Source of the DNA: Marvania coccoides
Taxonomy: Eukaryota; Chlorophyta; Trebouxiophyceae; Chlorellales; Chlorellaceae
Length of the DNA stretch: 64,000 bases
Direction: 5' to 3'
Assembly (NCBI GenBank): GCA_963854735.1
Contig: OY978097.1
Location: 1,922,001 to 1,986,000, forward strand
The translations under genes and the position numbers were made by a program. Below the pieces are notes generated by a model that worked only from the letters and a program-made list of their open reading frames with translations, was not told where the DNA came from and did not search any database. Below are positions 11,469 through 22,200 of this stretch, piece by piece; within the stretch, counting starts at the first letter, position 1, and every line of letters starts with the position of its first letter.

Positions 11469-11738
11469 ATGGGGGACATTATTGACGCCTACGGTACGCC
11501 GCTTCTTCTTTATACCAACATTTCAATCTATAACGACATCAGCGACAGTAACATGGATGTACTTTTTGTTTTAATCGTTGGCGGTACCTTCACCTTTGCA
11601 GGCGGTTATGAAAATCTCGCCCGGTACACTGATGAGCATGGGGACGTTGATTTCGACGCCGCATACAACGACATCATGGAGCAGGCAGAGCAGGAGATGG
11701 CTGAGCAGGTGGCGGCCGAGAACGATGACGAGAAGTGA
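11469..11738 (+). CDS. Small acidic protein, unknown function (two exons, or one with a retained in-frame intron)
   Basis: ATG 11469 to stop 11738 is open throughout, but good splice sites (TACG|GTACGC donor, CCTTTGCAG acceptor) define exons 11469-11493 and 11602-11738. Splicing gives 53 residues: MGDIIDAYGGYENLARYTD..., ending in an acidic helix MEQAEQEMAEQVAAENDDEK. The 108-nt intron is a multiple of three and stop-free, so retention would give 89 residues with an inserted hydrophobic stretch. No family is recognised. A TGTAA at 11847 gives it a normal 3' end, supporting expression. It could be a small organelle-complex subunit or a regulatory acidic peptide, but nothing in the sequence decides this. 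Confidence 0.55.
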   Translation: MGDIIDAYGTPLLLYTNISIYNDISDSNMDVLFVLIVGGTFTFAGGYENLARYTDEHGDVDFDAAYNDIMEQAEQEMAEQVAAENDDEK

Positions 11739-11846
11739 GCTGTTGGGGCTCTAAATGTGGCTTAATGCTATTTCCTGTGATGTAATGGGAGCCCCAAATG
11801 ACGCATGTTCGTTTGCTTTATTTGTTAATAATACAAAGCACTCCAT

Positions 11847-11851
11847 TGTAA
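11847..11851 (+). promoter_or_regulatory. TGTAA polyadenylation motif
   Basis: Green-algal poly(A) signal motif 109 nt after the small acidic protein stop, just before the converging ribokinase-fusion stop at 11865. Confidence 0.55.
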
Positions 11852-11864
11852 TAAAAAATATATT

Positions 11865-14427
11865 TTAATTAAGCATTGTCGCATCACAGAGCAGTTTTCT
11901 TTCTTCGTCAGCTTCCAGCAGCTCCATGACGCCCATGGCATCATGAATGGCCGCGAACCCCTCGATTCCTGCCGCAGCTAGCCGCTCTGCCCTCGCCCAC
12001 AGCGCCTTGAAGCGTCGGATGTTGTACTCTGCTTCCCTCACTGGATCCTCATTCTTAGGGAAGGTGTCGTAATAAATATGACCGTCGTACTTCACTTTCT
12101 TCAGCCAGTGCACCAGCTCCAGTGCCATTATAGGATTAATTGCCCCGAAAGCCAGCCCATCTTCCGCCCCCAACTTCACGTGCGCATCGTTCAGCTGCAA
12201 TCACAACAAAAATATAATTTAAATATAGCAATAAACTGAGCAATTTTTAAAATTTGAAACACATAGACAAATAATATATTTACTTGCCTGCATGCCAAAC
12301 AGCTTGCCGGCGCTGCCCACCATGGCCACGCTCTGCGCTGGGTTCTCTCCAGCCATTAGCAAATGGCCCACGTCGAGGGTAACCCCAAAATTTTGACGGT
12401 GGACATCTCGCACCAGCATCAGCGCCGCACCTGTGGTGGGCACGATGCTGAAGCGAGTGGACTCATCGGTGGGCTTGAACTCAAGAGACACCCGAACGCC
12501 TAGATAAACAATTAAACAGAAAGGCAAATAGGTTAATGAGAACAAAACCTACATGTTAAATATATATTTATCAATCGAATACAGCAACCCACCTTGAGGG
12601 CATGAATCTGCGAGCCGCTGGAAAGCGTCCACCGTCCGCTGCCATGCCGCGATGTAATCGACCTGGAAGTGGTAGTCGTAGCCATCGTAAGGGCTCCACA
12701 CAATGAGATCGCGCGCCCCCAGGTCACCCGCCCACCGGCAGCCATCCACTGCGATGGCTATCGCCTCGGCACGCACCTTCTCATCGGGGTTGGAAAACGC
12801 CCCCACGCTGAACTTTGCAGGGAAGCGAATGCTGCAAAAAACCTCAATCAATTGATATTAGTGTATATCTGAGCAATACACTTTCATTGAGCACAAATGA
12901 AATAAAAAAATGAAGGGAACATTTCTCACCAAATTGCCCCTGCCTTTAAGCCTGCCTCAGTCAGCGCGGCGCTCACTTTATCCTCAGTGAGCCCCTCCAG
13001 GTGCTGAGGGTAGTTAAAGTCTATCAGTTCGAGGCCTTTCACCCGTCCCTGGCGCGCTATCAAACCAAAAATTCCCTCTTGCTTCTCCGCCCCGCCGACC
13101 AGCAAATCCTGCCGCGCCAGCATGGAGTTCAGCCGCGAAGCAAACTTGTAGGGGAATCCATCCGCGCTACACGTGCTGGCGGCAGCGTCAACGCCGCAGG
13201 CATTGCGTTGCTCTGCGGGAGAAGCAGGAGGGGCCACCGCTTTAACAGCTGCTGCTTGCGCCAGCTCCGGCGGCAGCAGGGCCAGCGCTTCTTCCCGAGT
13301 GGGCAAGCTGGGGGCCGCGCCCATTCGAGACACGGCCACTGCGCCAGCTGCGGCAGCATACTGCAGGCACTCCTGCAGCGGCCAGCCCTCCACCAGCGCA
13401 ACCGCAAATCCTGCCCTAAACGCGTCTCCTGCGGCAGTGCCATCCACCACGACACCCCCAGGCACCGGCAGAGCCGCTTGGCGCACCACGCTGCCGTTTG
13501 ACCGCACCAGCAGAGCGCCCCGCTCAGCCAGAGTGATCAGAACATTGCGGGCGCCACACGTAGTGAGGCTGGTTGCTGCAGCGATCACCTCGTCCTCGTT
13601 GGAGGTCGGCATGCCAGTCAGGCGCTGCACCGTTTGAAAATTTAAGCATTTCATTTTTATTTATTATTTTGAATGGGAGAACGAACCAAAATGAAATAAG
13701 GACATGACAATACCTGCAGCTCCGACTCATTGGGCGAGAGGTAGTCCACCAGGCGCAGCATCTCGTCAGAAATGGGGCGGTCTTCTCCGCCGACGTCTTG
13801 CAGCACGGGCACGCCTGCCTTTGCTGCAGCCTGCGCGACCGCCAAATTCACATGCTCCGGCACCTCTCGCTGCAACATCACCGCCCCAACTCCCTGCATC
13901 AGCTTCTGAATCGCCGAGTTACCTCCAACCTTTCCTCCATTTCCCTCTGTTCCTTCGGTCCAAGCTGTATTGGCACCACTTAATACAATACTAGATGCCG
14001 TGCCGTCGGTTTCCAGCATTACGATACCCTGGCCGCTCGGCAGGTTCTTCGCCCGCTTGCACCCCGAAACATCCACTCCCGACTTCACCAGCTCGGTCTC
14101 CAGCATTGCAGCATGCCCATCGTTTCCAAAGCGGCAAACAAACTGAGTTTCCCGCCCAGTGGATGCTGCCAATCGGGCTGCAGCAATGGCTTGGTTGGCG
14201 CCCTTCCCGCCCACCGTAATCTCGGTGCTGGGGCTGCGAGCGGTGATGGTTTCTCCCCGCGTTGGCAGCCGCTCGATAGGAATAATGATGTCTATGTTGA
14301 GAGAGCCAACCACCAGGATAGACGCTGCGGGAATAGGTACGGCTTCTGCGTTCACTGCTGGAGTGCAGAATGATAGTAACAGCGCGGCAGCCCAGCAGTA
14401 GCACACACGGTGGCTGCCCAACGCCAT
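11865..14427 (-). CDS. Ribokinase-like PfkB kinase fused to a xylose-isomerase-like TIM-barrel domain
   Basis: Exons 14427-13714, 13624-12930, 12831-12593, 12499-12288 and 12194-11865 give 729 residues in one frame. Residues 1-27 look like a signal peptide or membrane-targeting leader (CYCWAAALLLSFCTPAVNA). Residues about 34-350 are a ribokinase: ILVVGSLNIDIIIP, the substrate motif GGKGANQAIAAARLA, and the C-terminal ATP/anion-hole motif DGTAAGDAFRAGF with the catalytic Asp kept. After a linker, residues about 390-729 match AP-endonuclease-2/xylose-isomerase-like epimerases: VSLEFKPTDE, GVTLDVGHLLMAGE and MQLNDAHVKL carry likely metal ligands (Glu, Asp/His, Asp/His). The fourth intron begins GC (CAG|GCAAGT). 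A natural reading is a bifunctional sugar isomerase/epimerase plus kinase; the substrates are unknown. Confidence 0.85.
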
Positions 14428-14999
14428 TATTGATTATTATTTGTTGGGCTGTTTGTCTCTAAGATCAGAGGCAGCCCAAACGACTGCAGCGCGATTGAAA
14501 AAAAAAAAGGTGAAATCCTTGAAAAACCAGATTCTCCGTGTTTCTTTTGTGATAATAATTGCAGATAAAATTTGAAACGAATAATATATACTATATATAT
14601 CGATAAAATTTGAATTTTAAAATTTGGCAAAAAATTCGAGAAAAGAATAAAATAAATGATTTTGCACGTCACGTGCACGTCTAAAAAATGTAATAAAAGC
14701 GATCCATGCATTTGAAACTCCCTGCAAGGGCTAAGCCATATTACATTTTTAATTTTTGCGTCATTCGAAATGATTCAAAACACCAAGCTGGTGATCTTCT
14801 TTCCTTCTTGTTCTCTTTCTAATTCAAGTCTGCAGTGTCTCGATTTACGTAATTTTTAGAAAGGGCCCAACGGTCCCGGTTTTCTCGCTGGCAATATCGC
14901 CGACTGCCATCGCATGCTCGGGCCTTTGCTACTGCTTAAAAAAACGTCCCCGTGCCCAAATGCATTTTTTTACAAATCCCTTAGATTAAGACTATGTTT
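14428..14999. other. Intergenic: ribokinase-fusion upstream region and TFIIF beta 3' region
   Basis: 572 bp, strongly AT-rich, with TATATA-like tracts near 14580-14600 about 155-175 bp upstream of the fusion gene's ATG. No gene is seen. Confidence 0.45.
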
Positions 15000-15921
15000 T
15001 CAACCAGCCTCCTCCCCGCCATTGTTCCCACTGCCATTTCCGCTGGTGCGGAATTCCTTCTTGAGCTCCCACAGGTCGCGGTACGGCCCCCGCTTGTTCT
15101 GCACCGCGATCTCCCCCAGCATCGTCTTTAGGTGCGCCGCCGGCTGCGCGGTCTGTCGCTGCAGCTGCGGGAACGCCCACTGCGCCTGCCGCTCAAACAG
15201 CCGGAAGAGCACCGGCTGGAGCTCGTCCTTGGGCATCGCCACGCGCTTCTCCGTCTCCCCCTTGCGCTTCATCGCCACGGTCTCCGCCCCCACCGGCCGC
15301 CGGATGTTTGTAATCTTGTTGTCAGTCATTATTTGGACGGTGCGGGTTTTCACAGATGCCGCTTTCTGGCGCTCTCGAGCCAGCTTGCGGTAGGCGGGGT
15401 CCACCGTCAGGCTGCCCCCGCCCTGCGCGCCGCCGCCCAGCCGCCCCCTGGCCTCCACATCCAGCCGATGCTGCACAACGCCCTCGCCGGCCATGTGGCC
15501 GCCGTTGTCGGAGAACGCCAGCATGGCGGGGCCCACGCGGGAGGCCACCTGCATGGGGAAATACTGTGGGACGTCCGCCGTGGCTTCGTTGTCCAGTTTG
15601 AGCGAGAACTGGGGGCCGCTGCTGGCTGCTGCCGATGAAGAGTCGGAGGCGTTGGGAGGGGCGATGCGGATGGAGCCCAGCACCGGGCCCACGTCCTCGT
15701 CCCCTTCGTTCATGGCCTTGTCGCACACGGCGCGCCACTGCTTGGCCACAAAGTGAGGGACCTGAGTTTTGAAAAACGAAAATGAACAGTGAGAGAAGAA
15801 GAGGGTGATTGAATAGTGCGCAAAACGGGCAACGCCATTCCCACACCTTCACTAGCCATATTTTTCTACCAGCATAGTCTGTGTTTAGTGGCTCGACCTG
15901 CATTTCATCTGTCTCTTCCAT
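15000..15921 (-). CDS. GTF2F2: Transcription initiation factor IIF subunit beta (TFIIF beta/RAP30)
   Basis: Exons 15921-15847 and 15761-15000 give 278 residues. The N-terminal WLVKVPHFVAKQW, rebuilt across the intron, is the TFIIF beta signature that begins the dimerisation domain with TFIIF alpha. The middle has the family's NIRRPVGAETVAMKRK-type linker, and the C-terminus is the winged-helix DNA-binding domain (AMPKDELQPVLFRLFERQ, QPAAHLKTMLGEIAVQNKRG, YRDLWELKKEFR). The protein partners TFIIF alpha, binds RNA polymerase II and supports start-site selection in the nucleus. Length fits the family (about 250-280). It ends in a Gly/Asn-rich tail. It is divergent from the giant VPS13 gene. Confidence 0.95.
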
Positions 15922-16239
15922 TTTTGTGATCGAATTTTAACAACTGTTCAGCTTTCGTTTGCGCCTCGAAAGGTGTTCCTGGCAATGATGAAATCAAAAA
16001 TAAATTACGCGAATGTCAGAACAGCAAGATCCGAAAGGTTTTCGAGTGCAAACGATTTTTCTTTCAAAATATTAATGAAAATCAGTTTGTGTAAGCCTTT
16101 AGCATTAATATTTCAAACGCTTGATAACCACGCATCCATTTAATCGCATCCTGAACGAACAACAAGCTTACACTCATTTTTCTGATAACAAAATAAAATG
16201 TTTTGTTAGTTTTGTTGTCGATCGGGCCCAGATCAGGCC
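15922..16239. other. Shared upstream region of TFIIF beta and VPS13-like genes
   Basis: 318 bp, AT-rich, between two head-to-head ATGs. No element is recognised with confidence. Confidence 0.45.
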
Positions 16240-19200
16240 ATGTTGTGGCTATTACCATACGTAGGCTATGCCCTAGCGGCTTCGGCCGTCGCTTCGGCTG
16301 CCGGTTATGCTGCTGTCACTCAATTTTCGGTCATTCAACGGGTGCTGGCCATGGCTCTGGACCGCACCCTGAGCAAGCTGGCAAAAGCTGACGATGGGAC
16401 ACCAAGCTACCGTGTGGAACACACCGAGACGGGTAAGCGAACAGCCTGTACAGTTCAAAATCTTGAAGGGGGATCATACAATCTACTGGCCAGCCTGCGT
16501 TTCGCACCCATTTGGGCATTGGAAACGGCGTTTAATATTTTTCGGAATTTAGTTGACGCCCTGCATCGTGCCATTTCCCTGGGTGCAGGTGTGATTGCAT
16601 CGGGTGTCGTCGTCGGCAGAGCCGCTTTAAAAAATGCACAAGCCCAGGGCACGAGGGTGGCCTCGCTATCCATACAGCGGCTGGAGGTCAATTTTCCCTC
16701 CCTCTCCAGCCCAGTATCAGTCAAAATACAAGGGATTCGCGTCAGGCTGCAGCAGCTGCAACTGCCCGAGGTAGTTTGACAATGAACGAACGAATTGAAC
16801 TAATGATTGAAACCCCAATTCGTTTGGCATTACAATCACCCTGATGTATCAAATATATACTCAGCTAACATTTAATTCAAATATGGCCTGCAGCACGTCT
16901 CTCCCGAGGCGCGGGCGGCGGCAGAGCGGGCGCAGAGTCGGGACGACAAGCTGCATCGGTTGGAGGTCGTGGAGGAGCTGTTGTGGGGGCAGAGCAGCGA
17001 CGGCAAGGCTGCCGGGCGGCGGTGGAACCCAGCGGGTGCGTATCTGGGCCGCCTGCAGGCGCGGGCGCTGCAGAAATCGCTGGCCTTCATCGCCCAGCTG
17101 CTGCACCTTGAAGTTTCCGACATTGACGTGCAGTACACGCAGCGCGGGGAGCCAGGCCCCCGGCCCTCTATCAACTACCTGCAAGGGGCGGACGCCGCGG
17201 TGCTGCACGTGCGGGCGGTGACGCTGGTGCCGCGTGGGGCATTGCCGGGCCCCGCCGTTGGGCCTGCGGCGGCAGCGGCAATGGATGACCTGGAGGGCGG
17301 CAGCGGAAACACCACGCCGCTGGGCAGCCCTCGCAAGGCGCAGGCCCCCACGGAGGAGCCCACGTGGTGGGCTGCTTTGGCCTCCATTCCTCATTTGCTG
17401 TGGTCCAATGTCGTCATCACGCAGCCGTCCGCCACTGAGCTGCTGGTGACAGGGGTCAGCCTGGTGCTGCGAACTTACCCCTCCACATGGGAGGGGTACC
17501 ACGCTGCCCAGCGTTCTGCAGCCCAGCACGCCCAGCAGCAGCAGCAGCCGTTTGCGTTCACTTTTGGTGGTCGGGAGCCGATTATGCCGGGGACAAAGCG
17601 CAGGAGACGAGCGTCAGCAGCAGGGGGTGTGCCTCCCACTGGTACGAATTCTGCATTTGGTGGTGGAGTAGGAGGAGCAGCAGCAGCAGCTTCTTCATCT
17701 TCTACCGCTGCTGCCGCCCCTGCCGCTGCTGCGCCGCCGCTCACTGCTGGAGAGGGCTGGACAGACGACGCCGAGGCGCTGCGCGCCGTGCCCTCCGAGG
17801 ATCACGTTATTTTTCGGCAGTGGGAGTTTTCCATCATGCTGTGCCTGCTGCCTCCAGGCTACAACAAGGTGGACGCTTACCCAGGGGCAGCGCCGCCGAC
17901 GCCCGCCAGGCCGGCAGCGACGCAGCAGCCGTCGACGCCGCCAGAGAGCCCTCGCGGCCGCCAGGCCTCCTCCACGCAGGTGGAGCAGATCCCTGCCTCT
18001 GCTGAGGCCACGATGTCGCGGCGTGGGTCGTCATACCGGCTCAGCCTGGCCGGCAGCACCGGCAGCCTTGCCTCCCCTTTTGAAGCGCCCCAGACCCTGG
18101 AGCAGCTCGACAGCGAGATGCTGCGGCAGCGCACACTGGAGCACCTGGTCAGTGGCGGGTTTGAAGAATTTGACGCTGACGTGCTGGAGGCCAATGGGCT
18201 GAGCTCGCCGTCCCCCTCGCCGCCCCCCAGGCGGCGGAGCGGTCCTGAAGAAGACGAAGAGATTGCACCAGCTGGAGTAGTAGAGGAAGAGAGCAGCGGG
18301 GGGTCGGTGTATGGCACACCTACAGCACTCACGCCAGCCACCTCCAGGAGCTCCAGCAGACCGTCTTCCCCCGAACGCACCCCCACGCCACCGTTTTTTG
18401 CTGCCGTTGCTGCTCAAAACGGCACCCATCCACCGCCGCAAGGCTCCGACGAGCCGAGCACGCCTGTCTCGCCCAGCGCCGCTGCATCGTCCCCTAGGGG
18501 CGGCGCCCACAGAGCGCAGCATGAGGGCCCGGGGGCGTTCACCGTGGACGTTGCGCTGTCGCTGAAAGCGTTGATTTTGGAGGTGAACGCTTCCTCTTGT
18601 GCCATTCTGAACAGGGTTGTAGACCGGCAGAGCCATTTCTCGCACTTTGGAGAGCACTGGGCGGTGCGGCCGGAGGACGCAGTGGAAGGGCATGAGGCGG
18701 TATGGTGGCAGCACGGCGGGCGCGCGATTTCCGCGCGGTCCTGCCGCATGGGCCGACGCGAAGTCCCGCTGCAGCGGCTGGAGCTGCGCCGCGCCGCGCG
18801 GCTGCAGTACCAGGCGCTGTACGCCGGGGTGCACGTCAACCACCGGCAGTTTGTGGAGCCGGGGCGGCGGTGGTGGCAGCTGCGACGGGTGAAGGCGGCG
18901 GACGAGACCGCCCGCCGCCGCCTGGAAGACTTCGAAGCCGTGCTGTCGCTGGAGGAGCTGTCGCACTTCCGGTTTGGGGTGGCGGCCATCCACAATCGGC
19001 TGTTGGCTGAGAATGAGCCGCTGATGCACCTCGTGGCTGATAAAATTGATGCCCTTGTGTACACCCGCCCCGGCCCTATGGCACCTGGCCTTGCAGACCT
19101 GCTGCTGCACCGCGACCGGCAGCCCACCGCTGCCTCTACCTCTGGAAGCGCGCCTTCCGCCCCGCACGCCATGCGGTTCGGCCTCCAGGTCTCCGTTGCT

Positions 19201-22200
19201 TGCCCCAAACTGGGTGTGGCGATGGACATGCGACCTGCGGCAGCAGCAGACCCCACCTCCGGGGTCGATTATGTGGTGCTAGCGCTGCGGGGGGTGAGCG
19301 CGGAGCTGAACGTGGACGGCGGCATCGACGTTCAGGTGGCGGCGATGGATTGTGGGCAGTGTGAAGCACCGACAAGTTTCGTGCATCCTCGCATCCTTGC
19401 CTGCCCCTCCACGGTGTGCGAGCGGGTGTGCTGGGCGGCGGAGTTCACGCGGTACGCCATGACAGGCAGCGTGATTGCGCAGTCGGGCGCTGGGGGGCTC
19501 GGAGAGGAGGCGTGCGGTGCTCGCTTAGAGATCCGACCGCGATACGGCAAAGGTGGCATGGCGGTGGGGGAAACGGGGGTGCGAGGGCTCGGGGAGGACG
19601 GTGCAGACTTCTCTCGAGCGTGGCGCCCCGCTGGTTTCGACATTGAAGTGCAGTTGGCTGCGGTGGGGCTGGTGTACAACGGCCCAGTGGCGTCGGCACT
19701 GCTGGAGTTTGCAGCGTCGTGGAACACCTACAAGACGCAGCCCTGGGTATGGACCACGCCTCCACAGCCTTCCACTGCCTCTGAAGCTTCTGTCGCAGCT
19801 GCAGCGGCGCCTCCTCCGCAGGAAGTGCGGCGATGGCCGCCTCCGCTGCCGGAGAAGCCCGTTTCTGTGGATGAGATGGTGGAGAACGCGTTTGCCACGG
19901 CGCAAGAGCCGGTGCTGGGCCGCCTGGTGCTGCCTTCCACCAACTTGAACGTCCGATGCCCTGGCGTGGCAGTGCAACTGCCATATCGCCACAAGAACTC
20001 ACCAGACATGTTCAAGGGCACAGGCCGGCGACGAGCCACGCGACGGCTGCAAGAAGCTGCGGGAGAAGAGGGCGGGGAACGCGCTGCAGATGGCGTCGAT
20101 CGCACTGCCGCCAAGCCGCCTCTCCCACCCCACCACCACCACCAGCAGCAGCAGCAGCAGGAGCAGCAAGACCAGCAGCCGTCTCCGCTGCTGCAGCCGC
20201 AGCCACACCCCGACGCCGCGCACTCTGTTCGCACAGGAGGGGCCTCGACTGACGCTGACGAAGAGGGCCCAACTGACGCTGCTGCCGCCGCTTCTGGCGA
20301 AGAGGACGCCAACCTGCTGACCTACATGTTCACCGTGACCCTGCAGAACATCGAGTTTTCGGTGCAAGGAGAAGATTTCGATCTTTCTTTGCGTGGCGGC
20401 ACCACCCGCCGCATTCAAGCACTGGGCTACCTTGACATCTTCTCCTACCTCTCCCGCACCTCCAGGAGGGGGCTGGCCAAGCACATCATGCCTGCCCGCA
20501 TCGTGTTTGACCCCGCCCGTCGCCAATTCACCGGCGAGGTGGCAGGAGTTGACGCTCTTGAGCAAGAGCTGCGAGAGATCGAGCTGGTGTCGATGGCCAA
20601 GGTGTGGTCCTACCCTGAAGACATGCCCATCATCATGCGCAAGCTCAGAAAGCAGCAGCAGCAGCAGCAGCAGCAAGGAGAGTTCGGCGGCATTGGCGGT
20701 GGACCTTTCAACAGTGACGGCGTCGGCATTCCCGCGATTGGGGTGGGGGTGGGCGCGTACGCCACGCGGCGTACGCCCTCCATGGGGCTGGACGCGGCCT
20801 CTGGGCTGGCACAGATAATGCCTGAGCTGCTGAAGAGTCCTGACAAGTACCCCATCCCGCTGCTGCCGTACCTCAAGGTTGGGGCTGCCCACAGTGACGT
20901 AGTGCAGCGGCTGACCGCCACCCCGGATGAACCCGGGGGTGCGGTGCTTGCAGCAGCTACGAACGTGTTTGGGGTGCAGGCATGGGTGTCGCCGCTGCAT
21001 GTCTGGCACTTGGTGTCTCTAGAAGGGGAGGTGCGGCGAATCGTCAACTACACGATGGGGTCGTCGCTGCTGGAGTCGGTGGCGGAGCGCAAGGCCGAGG
21101 AGAAAGCCAAGGCGGCGGCGGGGGTGGCCACGCCGCAGCTGCCGGTGCCGCGGGCGCGACGGCGGTTCATGTATCACGCAGACGTGCAGGAGATCAGTCT
21201 GCTGTGGCTGGTAAGCTTTCTGTGGTTTTATATTTTAAATTTGTTTGAGAAAATATTAATTTATTAATTTTACCAACTTTTTCTTTTTCTCCCCTTTTCA
21301 GATTGGAACGTGGACCTCCAAAGGTCAGGCCGCCGGTGCTAGCGATCCTGGGCGCTACTCTCGCGCCTGGGGCATCACTGTCAAGCGGGGAGACCCTGCC
21401 TACCTCTGGGCGCAGTGGCTGGCCCCAGTCTATGGCGTCAGCCTGGCCAAAGTGGGCGCAGCGGTGGGGTATCACCCCTCAGGCGCTGTGGTGGCCGGCG
21501 CCTCCGTGGACGGCATCATCGTTCGAGACCTGCAGCTGCCGGACGGGGCAAAGCACGCGTATGTGCTGCGGCCGCTGCCAGCTCGGGCTCGGCGGCTCAA
21601 CCACTACGTCATCGGCGTGCGGCGGGTATTGCTGGGCGTGGTGTCGGTGTCCCCAGCACGCACAGCGTGGGATAGAGGCATCCGCAAGGTGCTGCTGCGC
21701 CAGCACACCAGCCTGGCGCACACCACCGCCCTGCTGCAGGACCCCAGCGGCGTGGGCATGCGGCGCATGACCAAGGTGGTGCTGGGACCGCAGCTGGCAG
21801 TTTGGTACTGCTGCACGCCGCCTGGAGCGTCCGCCCGAGGCCCGCCGTCGCTAGGGCCGCCGAAACCGCAGGAAGAGATTCGAGTGGAGGTGGGGCAGCT
21901 GCTGGCGTACGTGCGCGTGAAGCAGCATGCCAGCATGACTGTGTTTGCGCAGCAGCTGACCCAAATCACGCGAATGATCACGGCCGAGAGCGGCAGTGGC
22001 GGCAGCATCGGAGCGGCAGCTGGCGAAGAAATGGCGGCAACTGAAGTGGCTCCTGGGCTGCGCCTGCAGACGGGGCTGCGCGTGGACATTGTGCTGGTGG
22101 GCATTGACGTGCTGTTTCGCGTAGAGTCCAGGGATTTGATGTCATTGAAGCTGCAGCAAGGTTCCGGCACTGTTGACCGAAAGGCGGTGACCACCAGCTC

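Noticed and set aside
16430..16461. Possible tiny intron (GTAAGC...TACAG) in VPS13 exon 1
   Set aside because: At under 30 nt it is too short for a spliceosomal intron, and the frame is open without it.
18031..21009. Minus-strand open frames of 280-380 residues within the VPS13-like gene
   Set aside because: Low-complexity antisense of GC-rich coding sequence with no family motif; the plus frame is continuous through phase-consistent exons.
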